Source of the DNA: CAZTPJ01 sp964614515
Lineage (GTDB): Bacteria; Planctomycetota; Phycisphaerae; Phycisphaerales; UBA1924
Direction of reading: 5' to 3'
Assembly (NCBI GenBank): GCA_964614515.1
Contig: CAZTPJ010000020.1
Span: 1 to 52,913 of the forward strand
Length of the DNA: 52,913 nucleotides
Part shown: positions 33,652 through 41,659 of the stretch, piece by piece
Numbering within the stretch: the stretch's first letter is position 1
Layout: each line of letters starts with the position of its first letter
Translations under genes and position numbers: made by a program
The notes under the pieces: generated by a model
The model's database searches: none
Told to the model about the DNA's origin: nothing
The model's input: the letters and a program-made list of their open reading frames with translations, nothing else

Positions 33652-34809
33652 ATGCTACGACAGTTCACGGGCCTTGAGATTGAAACGTTCACCCATCGCA
33701 TGGGGGAGGGGTGGTCGGTCAACGAGTTCCCGCCCCTGGACTCGGACTCGACGCTGGTGCTCGTGTTTGCGGACTCATCGTTTGGTGAGAATCCCGCGGC
33801 CATCGACGAGATCTCGAGGGCGTACCCGACGTCGTGCATTCTCGGGTGCTCGACAGCGGGCGAGATCATGGGCGAATCGCTGTTGGATGAGAGTCTGTCG
33901 GTGGCCGTGGCGCGGTTTGAACACACGCGCCTGGCGCTGGCGTCAGCGCCGGTGCGAAGCGCGGAGGATTCGTTTCGCGCGGGAGACGTGATCGCACGCC
34001 AACTCGAAGGGCCGGACCTGCGGGGCATTCTCGTCTTGTCCGACGGTTTGAATGTGAACGGAAGCGAGTTGGTCCGCGGCATCACGTCGGTGGCGCCCGA
34101 GTCCGCGATCGTCACGGGGGGCCTCGCGGGCGATGGCACCGCGTTCAAGCGAACCTGGGTGCTGCGCGATCGCAAGCCGGCGAGTCATTTCGTGACGGCC
34201 GTGGGTCTGTACGGGTCGCGCGTGCATATCGGCTATGGCTCGAAGGGCGGGTGGGATTCGTTCGGGCCTGAGCGACGTGTGACGCGCTCGAGCGGGAACG
34301 TGCTGTATGAACTTGACGGGCGTCCGGCGCTGCCGTTGTACAAGGAGTATCTCGGCGAGCGTGCGGCGGAGTTGCCGGCGTCGGCATTGCTGTTTCCGTT
34401 GTCGCTTCGGCGGGACTCGGGCGACGAGACGCGCCTGGTGCGCACGGTGCTTTCGGTGAACGAAGAGAATCAGTCGATGGTCTTCGCGGGCGACATTCCC
34501 AACGGGTATCTCGCGCAACTCATGTGCGCCAACTTTGATCGTCTGATCAACGGAGCGGAGGAGTCGGCGCTGATGACGCGCGCGGCCGACGACTCGACGC
34601 CGTGTCTGGCGATCGCGATCTCGTGCGTCGGGCGTCGCCTTGTGCTTCGCGATCGCGCGGAAGAGGAACTCGAGTCCACGCTCGCGGTCTTCCCCAGCGG
34701 TTCGCGGCAGGTGGGCTTTTATTCCTACGGCGAGTTGTCGCCGTCGGGATTCGGGCGGTGCGATCTGCACAACCAGACGATGACGCTGACGACGATCGTG
34801 GAGCGATGA
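33652..34809 (+). CDS. FIST-domain sensory protein
   Basis: A 385-aa protein with the FIST_N domain (SDSTLVLVFADSSFG, RAYPTSCILGCSTAGEIMG, GILVLSDGLNVNGSELVRGI, IVTGGLAGDGTAFKRTWVL) and the FIST_C domain (ELDGRPALPLYKEYLGERA, then SCVGRRLVLRDRAEEELES and FYSYGELSPSGFG). FIST proteins are thought to sense small ligands such as amino acids. Start ATG 33652 has GGAGGGAG about 10 nt upstream. The next gene, a hybrid kinase, begins 1 nt after the stop, so the pair should act together, FIST as a detached sensor. Confidence 0.88.
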   Translation: MLRQFTGLEIETFTHRMGEGWSVNEFPPLDSDSTLVLVFADSSFGENPAAIDEISRAYPTSCILGCSTAGEIMGESLLDESLSVAVARFEHTRLALASAPVRSAEDSFRAGDVIARQLEGPDLRGILVLSDGLNVNGSELVRGITSVAPESAIVTGGLAGDGTAFKRTWVLRDRKPASHFVTAVGLYGSRVHIGYGSKGGWDSFGPERRVTRSSGNVLYELDGRPALPLYKEYLGERAAELPASALLFPLSLRRDSGDETRLVRTVLSVNEENQSMVFAGDIPNGYLAQLMCANFDRLINGAEESALMTRAADDSTPCLAIAISCVGRRLVLRDRAEEELESTLAVFPSGSRQVGFYSYGELSPSGFGRCDLHNQTMTLTTIVER

Positions 34810-34810
34810 G

Positions 34811-36193
34811 ATGCATCCGCTGCTGGCCCGCCAACTTCGCAAGGCCGGGCTGTGTCCGGACGCGCCGCCCGATGTCGTCGCGTGGCGGGCGCTGCTGGAG
34901 TGCATCGACCACAGTTACAGCGAGAGCGACGCGGATCGCGAGATGCTTCAGCGGAGCCTGGCGATCTCATCGGACGAGATGCGGGCGGTGCTTGATGACG
35001 CGGCGGAAGCCAGGCGCATCGCCGAGTCCGCGAATCGCGCCAAGAGCCAGTTTCTCGCGAACATGAGCCACGAAATTCGCACGCCGATGACGGCGATTCT
35101 TGGCTACGCCGAATTGCTGCTGGACTCGACGCTCGCCGAGACGGAGCGCAAGGACACCTATGCCATCATCAAGCGCAGCGGCGAACACCTGCTTAGCGTG
35201 CTCAGTGACATCCTGGACCTGAGCAAGATCGAAGCGGGAAGCGTGACGGTCGAACGGCTTTCCTGCTCGCCGATCGAGATTGCCGACGATGTGATCAATC
35301 TGCATCGCGCCAAGGCGGGGGCCAAGGGTCTGGCCCTGTCATGGAGAATCGACGGCCTGGTGCCGGAGCGCATCATCACCGACCCGACGCGACTGCGGCA
35401 GATTCTCATCAATCTCGTGGGCAACGCAGTGAAGTTCACGGAGGCCGGGCACGTCGAACTGACGCTGCGGTTGATTGAAGGTGAACGCCAGCCGGCGATG
35501 GAGTTCACCGTGGCCGACACGGGCATTGGCCTGAGCGATGAACAAATGGCCACGCTGTTCACGCCCTTTGTGCAGGCGGACAGTTCCACCACGCGCAGGT
35601 ACGGCGGCACGGGACTGGGCCTGGTGATCTCGAAGCGCATGGCGGAACTGCTTGGCGGGTCGATCGACGTGGCGTGTCGTCCGGGGCAGGGGTGTACCTT
35701 CATCGCAACCATCGCCACCGGCCCGATCGCGCATGTGCTCCGGGTCGATGGATTGCAACGAGCGCAGCGCTCGGCGTCCAGCGGCGTGCCCGACGATTCA
35801 CGCCCGCCCCTGGAAGGCGTGCGAATCCTGCTCGCGGAGGATGGACCTGACAATCAACGCCTGATCTCCCTGCGTCTGCGCAAGGCCGGAGCGAATGTGA
35901 CGCTGGCCTGCAACGGCCGCGACGCGATTCACCTCGTGCAGGATGGCGAACCATTCGACGTAATCCTCATGGACATGCAGATGCCGGATGTTGATGGATA
36001 TGAAGCGACGCGTCGGTTGCGTGCGGCCGGCAACTCCACACCCATCATCGCACTGACGGCGCATTCGCTGGCAGGTGACCGTGAGACGTGTCTGGCCGTC
36101 GGTTGTGATGACTATGCGACCAAGCCGATTGACTTTCCGGGATTGATCGCGTTGTGCGCCGCATGGACCGCGGAGGCCCGCGCGACGGCCTGA
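34811..36193 (+). CDS. Hybrid histidine kinase without its own sensor domain
   Basis: A 460-aa cytoplasmic protein. Residues 1-75 have no recognised sensor. HisKA: SQFLANMSHEIRTPMTAILG with His87. HATPase: NLVGNAVKFTEAGHVEL, VADTGIGLSDEQM, GGTGLGLVISKRMAELLGG. C-terminal receiver: ILLAEDGPDNQRLISLRLRK, phosphoacceptor Asp near 388 in VILMDMQMPDVDGYEA, Lys in ATKPIDFPG. There is no transmembrane segment. Linked by 1 nt to the FIST gene, which probably supplies sensing. It converges with the PhoR-like gene, leaving a 4-bp gap. Confidence 0.92.
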   Translation: MHPLLARQLRKAGLCPDAPPDVVAWRALLECIDHSYSESDADREMLQRSLAISSDEMRAVLDDAAEARRIAESANRAKSQFLANMSHEIRTPMTAILGYAELLLDSTLAETERKDTYAIIKRSGEHLLSVLSDILDLSKIEAGSVTVERLSCSPIEIADDVINLHRAKAGAKGLALSWRIDGLVPERIITDPTRLRQILINLVGNAVKFTEAGHVELTLRLIEGERQPAMEFTVADTGIGLSDEQMATLFTPFVQADSSTTRRYGGTGLGLVISKRMAELLGGSIDVACRPGQGCTFIATIATGPIAHVLRVDGLQRAQRSASSGVPDDSRPPLEGVRILLAEDGPDNQRLISLRLRKAGANVTLACNGRDAIHLVQDGEPFDVILMDMQMPDVDGYEATRRLRAAGNSTPIIALTAHSLAGDRETCLAVGCDDYATKPIDFPGLIALCAAWTAEARATA

Positions 36194-36197
36194 GAGT

Positions 36198-37589
36198 TCA
36201 AGGCGCATCGCTGGGAATCAGCGCCGGTATCTCCACCGTCATCGTCGTGCCTTGTTTCCATACCGATGCGACGCGGATGTGGCCGCCGAGCGTGCGGACG
36301 GCGTGCTTGACGATGGCCAGGCCCAGGCCGGTCCCACGGCGGTGGCTTGAGACGGTGCGCGAGGCGTCGACCTGATAGAAGCGCTCGAAAATCCGCGTCT
36401 GCTGCGCGAGTGGAATCCCAACGCCTTTGTCGATCACGTCGAATCGGGCCATCATCCCGGCCGCCGATCCCACCACGCGAATCGTCGTGCCCTCGAACGC
36501 GAACTTGGTCGCGTTGTCGATGAGATTCTTGAGGATGAGTGTGAGCAATCCCGCGTCGGTGCGAACCAGCGCGACTTCGTCGGCGATGCTGAAGACGAGA
36601 TTCAGGTTCCGCTCCCGACAGACTTCGGCGAACATCGACGCGAGCGGCTCGACGATCTCGGTCATGGGGAACGTGGCGTGGGCAACGCGAAACTCCGGGC
36701 TTTCCAGGCGCGACAGGTCCAGCAGATCGCGGATCAGTTCCTCCAGGCGCACGGTGTGGTTCGCGATCATCCCGATCAGACGCTCGCGCATGGTCGGGTC
36801 ATCCCGCGCCTGGCCCGCGAGCGTTTCAACCGCCATGCGGATCGCCGCGATTGGCGTGCGAAGTTCATGCGACGCGTTGGCGACGAAGTCGGCCTTGATC
36901 TGCACCGCCTGGGCGGTTTCGGTGACGTCGCGCAGCGTGATGAGCACGCCGCCGGCACTGCTCAGCGGCGAGACGGAGGCTTCGATGATGCGCGTGCCGC
37001 CGGGCATGGGCATGCGAATCTGTTCGCGGGCGCGTTCGCCCTGGCGTCCGGCCGCGTGCAACGCATGAAACTCCTGCTGCGTGAAGATCTGATCGAACGG
37101 ACGCCCGCGAATCGCGTCGTTGGTCCTGCCGACGAGTCGTTCGGCCGCGGCGTTGCACATCATGATGCGCCCGCCGACGCCCGTGGCGATGATCGCCTCA
37201 TCCACGCCGCGCAGCACCTGCTCGACATCGCGAAGGCCGGATTGCAGTTCGACGATGCGCGAATACACGGCCTGCTCGAACTGCTCCAGGGTCTGGCCTG
37301 GCGTCAGGCCGGTGGGCAGGGCGGGCAGTTCAAGTCGCGAGGCCGTAGCGGTGATCGCGGCGCGCCACGCCTGCGACCGTTGATCCTGGGCGTCGGCGCG
37401 GGCGATGAGTCGCTGCGCGACCAAGGCCCCGACGATGGCGGCGCCGAGCAGCAGAATCCACGCGGGCATGCCCAGGCCTCCGAAGATGGCGATGGCCGCG
37501 ACGCCGGCCCACATCAGCGCGACAGAAAGCACGCGCTTTCGAGCGTGCGCGCCCTCGCCTGCGAGAGTCCCGTGCGGGTTGGACGCCAC
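36198..37589 (-). CDS. phoR: PhoR-like sensor histidine kinase
   Basis: A 463-aa protein. Two transmembrane helices (VLSVALMWAGVAAIAIFGGL and GMPAWILLLGAAIVGALVA) are close together with almost no periplasmic loop, as in PhoR. Then a PAS domain (VLRGVDEAIIATGVGGRIMM, about 125-225), HisKA with SHELRTPIAAIRM (His about 242) and HATPase (LILKNLIDNATKFAFEG, DKGVGIPLAQQTRIFERFYQ, GTGLGLAIVKHAVRTLGG). The start is GTG 37589, 9 nt from the response-regulator stop. The gene symbol is inferred from layout and the adjacent phosphate-type porins; no pst genes are in the window. Confidence 0.83.
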   Translation of the reverse strand: MASNPHGTLAGEGAHARKRVLSVALMWAGVAAIAIFGGLGMPAWILLLGAAIVGALVAQRLIARADAQDQRSQAWRAAITATASRLELPALPTGLTPGQTLEQFEQAVYSRIVELQSGLRDVEQVLRGVDEAIIATGVGGRIMMCNAAAERLVGRTNDAIRGRPFDQIFTQQEFHALHAAGRQGERAREQIRMPMPGGTRIIEASVSPLSSAGGVLITLRDVTETAQAVQIKADFVANASHELRTPIAAIRMAVETLAGQARDDPTMRERLIGMIANHTVRLEELIRDLLDLSRLESPEFRVAHATFPMTEIVEPLASMFAEVCRERNLNLVFSIADEVALVRTDAGLLTLILKNLIDNATKFAFEGTTIRVVGSAAGMMARFDVIDKGVGIPLAQQTRIFERFYQVDASRTVSSHRRGTGLGLAIVKHAVRTLGGHIRVASVWKQGTTMTVEIPALIPSDAP

Positions 37590-37597
37590 GCTGTCTT

Positions 37598-38308
37598 TTA
37601 GACCTCCGCCGGTTCAGGCTCCAGCGTCGCCCGATAGCCGACTCCGCGAACCGTCCGCAGGAGTTGCTCGTGTCGCCCGAGTTTCTTTCGGATGGCCGTC
37701 ATGTGAACATCGATCGTCCGTTCGGTGACGAGGACTCCCGGTCCCATGGCCTTGGTCATCAACGCACGGCGCGAGAGCACACGCCCGCCCGCCTGCACCA
37801 GCGATGCGAGAAGCCGAAACTCCGTCAGCGTCAGGTTGATCGGCTTGCCATCCACCCGCACTTCATGCGATGCCAGATCAATCACAACCGGACCCAGTCG
37901 CGTCACATCTTCTGATGTGCTTTGCGCGTCAGAGGATCGACGAAGCACGGCCTCGATGCGGGCGAGAAGCACCTTCATCGAAAACGGCTTGGTGACATAG
38001 TCGTCCGCGCCGAGCGTCAGACCCACGACCTGATCGACTTCGTCGGCCTTGGCCGTGAGCATGATGATCGGCGTTGCGGCCATTGAAGGATCTGATCGCA
38101 GTCGCGTGGCGACCTCGGTGCCTGAGATCTCAGGGAGCATGAGGTCGAGGAGGATGAGATCGGGGCGAATGGAGTTGGCCATTTGCAGGGCAGTTCGCCC
38201 GTTGCTGGCGGTGGCCGTTGAATACCCCAGTTTTTGCAGGTTGTAGGCGAGCAGTTCGGCCAGATCGAGTTGATCCTCGACGATGAGGATGCGTTTGTTC
38301 TCTCGCAT
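37598..38308 (-). CDS. phoB: PhoB-like response regulator (OmpR/PhoB family)
   Basis: A 236-aa protein: receiver domain with Asp55 (LILLDLMLPEISG), Thr84 and Lys107 (DDYVTKPFSM), then a winged helix from about 140 (LTLTEFRLLASLVQAGGRVL, VTERTIDVHMTAIRKKLG, TVRGVGYRA). GGAGCAAAGAC precedes the ATG. It forms an operon with the PhoR-like kinase and is divergent from two OprO/P-like porins, so it may control them. PhoB versus another OmpR-type regulator is inferred from context. Confidence 0.83.
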   Translation of the reverse strand: MRENKRILIVEDQLDLAELLAYNLQKLGYSTATASNGRTALQMANSIRPDLILLDLMLPEISGTEVATRLRSDPSMAATPIIMLTAKADEVDQVVGLTLGADDYVTKPFSMKVLLARIEAVLRRSSDAQSTSEDVTRLGPVVIDLASHEVRVDGKPINLTLTEFRLLASLVQAGGRVLSRRALMTKAMGPGVLVTERTIDVHMTAIRKKLGRHEQLLRTVRGVGYRATLEPEPAEV

Positions 38309-38778
38309 GTCTTTGCTCCACAGGAACTTAGGTTCCGGCTGCCGACCTGCTCCACGCCTGTTGAAGCGTAGCCTGAGACGGGTCTGGACGCAAGAAATCG
38401 AACCTAGAAGATGGCGCTAAGACCACAAGAGAACACTAGAAACCGGGGTTTAGCCGGATGGTGAAGAAAAGATTATGGAGCGTGCGCTGGAATTCCGTCG
38501 ATGTTCGTTTGCGTTCGCTAATAAGCGGGGATATAGTCAGCCCCGAAATGTTCGGATCATGTGAAGCCGAACGTCGGATTGAGTTGTGGGAGAGTATGAC
38601 AGGCCGGTTTTCTATGACCCATGCCTGAGGTTCGTCGGGTCGGCAAGTACCTCACTGAGTCTGACACGGATGTCTGACCTGTGGGATCACCCGAATGGGA
38701 TCGAGGAACAAAGAGTGGCTGAACACAGGGGCGGTCTAGCGTTGTCCGCGCCCGGTTCGCAAAAAGGAGTCCTTGACG
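38309..38778. other. 470-bp divergent regulatory region between phoB and porin 1
   Basis: Gene-free. It holds a likely porin promoter (38509-38537), a hairpin close to phoB (GGAAC/GTTCC arms, 38322-38335), and a repeated TCTGAC at 38660 and 38673. These TCTGAC repeats recall a Pho box but their 13-bp period does not match the usual 11. Confidence 0.5.
38509..38537 (+). promoter_or_regulatory. Candidate promoter of porin 1
   Basis: TTGCGT at 38509-38514 and TATAGT at 38532-38537 are 17 bp apart. The -10 matches 5 of 6, the -35 only 3 of 6, as for an activator-assisted promoter. It would leave a leader of about 235 nt before the porin ATG. Confidence 0.45.
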
Positions 38779-39960
38779 ATGAGTCAGACGAAGGTTCTTG
38801 CAGTGTTGGCGGGCGCGGCCCTTGGATTTGGCGCCGCAGCGATGGGGCAGACGGCCGATGCCGGCCGCTCGTATCAGAACGAACTGCTTGCTGACAGCGC
38901 CGATCGCGTCAGCCTGCTGGGTCGCTCCAACGGTACGGGCCTGCATGTTGGCGGCATGACCCAGATCCAGTTCAAGATCAACGGTCGTGACGATGTCGCG
39001 GATCCCGACGAAGACATGACCACGGGCTTCTCCAACCGCCGCACCCAGCTGTGGTTCGAGGCCGACGTGAACGAGGAATGGTCCGTCCGGATCAACGGCG
39101 GCTTCATGTACGATGGCGGCGGCTTCAACCTCGAAGACGCATTTGCCCGTTACCAGGCGAACGAGAACACCGACGTGCAGATCGGTCAGTTCCGACTTCC
39201 CTTCCTGCGTGAAGAGAACGTCGCTGACCATCACCAGCTCGCCGGTGATCGCTCCCCGATGCACTCCGTCTTCGGTCAGGGTCGCAGCCAGGGCGTGCAG
39301 GTCCGCCATGTCGCCGATGATTTCCGCGTGTTCTTCGCCTTCTCTGACGGCGTTCAGACGGCCAACACCGAGTTCAACTCGATGGCTGAGGCCGACTGGG
39401 CCTTCACCGCTCGCGGTGAGTTCAAGTGGGAAGGTGAGTGGTCCCGCTTCGACGACTTCACGTCGTTCCAGAACAGCGACAACGCCGGCATGGTCGGCGG
39501 CGCGGTTCACTATCAGTCGGGCGGCTCGACGGGCGGCCCCACGAGCGACGTTGACGTGCTCGGCCTGACGGTCGACGCCGCGATGGAAGGCAACGGCTGG
39601 AACGCCTACGCCGCCGTGGTCTGGGTCAGCTCAGACCCTGACGTCGGCGAAGAGCGAGATGACCTCGGCTTCCTCATCCAGGGCGGCTGGTTCATGAACG
39701 CGGTCTGGGAAGTCTTCGGCCGTTTCGACGCGGTGATTCCCGATGGAGACAATGAGGAAGACTTCTACACCATCACGGCCGGTGTCAATCACTACCTGAT
39801 CGAGAACAGCCACGCCGCCAAGGTGACGGTTGATCTCCAGTGGTTCCTTGATGCACAGGGCGAGAGCATCGTCCCGGCCAACCCGGCCGCGGGTCTGCTC
39901 GCCTCCGGCGAAGACAGCCAGTGGGCGCTGCGTGGCCAGCTCCAACTCGTGGTTCCGTAA
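38779..39960 (+). CDS. OprO/OprP-like porin 1
   Basis: A 393-aa outer-membrane beta-barrel protein with a signal peptide (LAVLAGAALGFGAAAMGQ). Segments such as GMTQIQFKINGRDD, NRRTQLWFEADVNEEWSVRI, DVQIGQFRLPFLREENVADH and GVQVRHVADDFRVFFAFSDG fit the phosphate-selective porin O/P family. It ends QWALRGQLQLVVP with aromatic/hydrophobic C-terminal strands. AAAAAGGAG precedes the ATG. It shares long blocks with the next gene, so the two are a tandem duplication. It has its own intrinsic terminator. Phosphate selectivity is inferred from family and PhoBR proximity. Confidence 0.83.
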   Translation: MSQTKVLAVLAGAALGFGAAAMGQTADAGRSYQNELLADSADRVSLLGRSNGTGLHVGGMTQIQFKINGRDDVADPDEDMTTGFSNRRTQLWFEADVNEEWSVRINGGFMYDGGGFNLEDAFARYQANENTDVQIGQFRLPFLREENVADHHQLAGDRSPMHSVFGQGRSQGVQVRHVADDFRVFFAFSDGVQTANTEFNSMAEADWAFTARGEFKWEGEWSRFDDFTSFQNSDNAGMVGGAVHYQSGGSTGGPTSDVDVLGLTVDAAMEGNGWNAYAAVVWVSSDPDVGEERDDLGFLIQGGWFMNAVWEVFGRFDAVIPDGDNEEDFYTITAGVNHYLIENSHAAKVTVDLQWFLDAQGESIVPANPAAGLLASGEDSQWALRGQLQLVVP

Positions 39961-39988
39961 GCGGTTCAACCACCACATCTGAGACTCC

Positions 39989-40020
39989 ACCGGCCGATTC
40001 CATGGGATCGGCCGGTTTTT
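39989..40020 (+). terminator. Intrinsic terminator after porin 1
   Basis: A perfect 10-bp stem (ACCGGCCGAT / ATCGGCCGGT), 8-nt loop and a run of five T. One of the two clearest terminators in the window. Confidence 0.93.
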
Positions 40021-40101
40021 CATTGCGCGCATCGCGAGACCGATTGCGTCAACGTTGTGTTACGGTCAGGTGAAGTTCCCGCGAAAGCGCGATGTCCGCG
40101 A

Positions 40102-40129
40102 TTGCCGAGCGAGTTTCGCCCGCTATGGT
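40102..40129 (+). promoter_or_regulatory. Candidate promoter of porin 2
   Basis: TTGCCG at 40102-40107 and TATGGT at 40124-40129, 16 bp apart. Moderate match; leader of about 215 nt, similar in length to that of porin 1. Confidence 0.35.
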
Positions 40130-40353
40130 GTTCGCTAACCCGGCCGGGAGCGATCGTGACTCCGGTCGAGTGGACGGATTCATCGTCGGTTTGTGATTCT
40201 CGATCCTGTTCGTGTCGTTGCCGAAGTCGGGCATGGATGTCCGGCGGAGGCCTGGGTGAGTGTGTGTTGAAACAACGAAGGGCTGGCGGGTCTGGGGTGC
40301 TGTCAAGCGTTGATGGCTCTTGCTCGCCGGAGTTTCCTAAGGAGTCATCGACT

Positions 40354-41547
40354 ATGCGTCATACGAAGGTTGTGGTTGCGTCCGCCGGTGCGGCGCTGGC
40401 GTTGAGCGCGTCGGCTTTTGCGCAGTCGGCGGATCAGACGCGGGCGTACGAGAGCGAACTGCTCGCGGACAGCGCCGGCCGTACCAGTCTGCTCGGCGCC
40501 GCCAATGACAACGGCGTCAGCGTCGGCGGTCAGATTCAGTTCCGTTTCATCGCGAACGGGCGCAGCGACACGCCCGCGCCGGATGAGGACTTCACGTCTG
40601 GTTTTCAGACCCGCCGCACCAAGATCTGGGTGGATGCCAAAGTCACCGAAGAATGGTCCGCCAAGATCGTCGGCGCGTTCAGCCGCAGCAGCGGCAACTT
40701 CGTCCTCGAAGACGTCATTGCCAAGTACAAGGCCAACGACACCACCGACGTGCAGTTCGGCCAGTTCAAACTTCCCCTCTTGCGCGAAGAGTCGCTCAGT
40801 TCCACCAGCCAACTCGCCGCGGATCGATCGCCCATGAACGCAACCTTCACGCAGGGTCGCAGCCAGGGTGTCATGCTCACGCACACGGCTGATGACTTCC
40901 GCGTGTTCTTCGCCTTCTCCGACGGCCTGAATACGGCCAACACCGAGTTCAACTCGATGGCCGAGGCCGACTGGGCCTTCACCGGCCGTGGCGAGTTCAA
41001 GTGGGCCGGCGAGTGGTCTCGCTTCCGCGACTTCACGTCGTTCCAGAACAGCGAGAACGCCGGGATGGTCGGCGTCGCCGCGCACTATCAGGGTGGCGGC
41101 TCCACCGGCGGTCCCACGGCGGACTTCGATGTGCTGCAACTCACCGCCGATGTCTCGGTCGAGGGCAACGGGTGGAACGCCTACGCCGCGGCGGTGTGGC
41201 GCAACATCGATCCCGGTTCCGGCGGCGACGATTTCAGTGACCTCGGCTTCCTCGTGCAGGGCGGCTGGTTCATGAACGCCGTGTGGGAACTCTTTGGCCG
41301 CTTCGACGCGGTGATCGCCGATGGCGATCGCCCCGGCGACCCCGATGATTTCTACACGGTCACGGTCGGCGTGAACCACTATCTGATCGAGAACAGCCAC
41401 GCCGCGAAGGTGACGGTTGACGTCCAGATTTTCCTCGATGAACAGGCCAACAGCATCGTCGCGGCCAATCCCGGCATCGGTCTGCTGGGTTCCGCCGACG
41501 ACAGCCAGTGGGCGCTGCGCGGGCAACTCCAACTGCTGCTCCCATAA
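40354..41547 (+). CDS. OprO/OprP-like porin 2
   Basis: A 397-aa paralogue of porin 1, with signal peptide (ASAGAALALSASAFAQ) and shared blocks such as VFFAFSDGLNTANTEFNSMA, EADWAFTGRGEFKW, GWFMNAVWELFGRFDAVI and the ending SQWALRGQLQLLLP. The ATG at 40354 follows AAGGAG by 9-10 nt; an in-frame frame begins at 40057 but lies in the leader. Differences lie mainly in the loops (for example the variable IDPGSGGDDFSD region), so the pore constrictions may differ. The same type of terminator follows. Confidence 0.83.
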   Translation: MRHTKVVVASAGAALALSASAFAQSADQTRAYESELLADSAGRTSLLGAANDNGVSVGGQIQFRFIANGRSDTPAPDEDFTSGFQTRRTKIWVDAKVTEEWSAKIVGAFSRSSGNFVLEDVIAKYKANDTTDVQFGQFKLPLLREESLSSTSQLAADRSPMNATFTQGRSQGVMLTHTADDFRVFFAFSDGLNTANTEFNSMAEADWAFTGRGEFKWAGEWSRFRDFTSFQNSENAGMVGVAAHYQGGGSTGGPTADFDVLQLTADVSVEGNGWNAYAAAVWRNIDPGSGGDDFSDLGFLVQGGWFMNAVWELFGRFDAVIADGDRPGDPDDFYTVTVGVNHYLIENSHAAKVTVDVQIFLDEQANSIVAANPGIGLLGSADDSQWALRGQLQLLLP

Positions 41548-41569
41548 CACATGGCTCCAAACAACGCTG

Positions 41570-41603
41570 ACCGGCCGATCCTCACCAGGGTCGGCCGGTT
41601 TTT
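41570..41603 (+). terminator. Intrinsic terminator after porin 2
   Basis: A 9-bp stem (ACCGGCCGA / TCGGCCGGT), 12-nt loop and a run of five T. The stem repeats that of the porin 1 terminator, indicating that the duplication included the terminator. Confidence 0.93.
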
Positions 41604-41648
41604 CCTTGCCAGCGCTTCCTTCGCTATGACGCCCGCCTCTCGCGCGGC

Positions 41649-41654
41649 GATAAT
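41649..41654 (+). promoter_or_regulatory. -10-like hexamer 5 nt before the fusion glycosyltransferase
   Basis: GATAAT, then CACCC and the ATG at 41660, without a Shine-Dalgarno sequence. No clear -35. Confidence 0.35.
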
Positions 41655-41659
41655 CACCC

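Larger units (their letters stand above)
39961..40353. other. Gene-free region between the two porins
   Basis: Contains the porin 1 terminator (39989-40020), a candidate porin 2 promoter (40102-40129) and the leader with an AAGGAG ribosome-binding site before the ATG at 40354. A frame open through the leader is not translated by any supported start. Confidence 0.55.
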
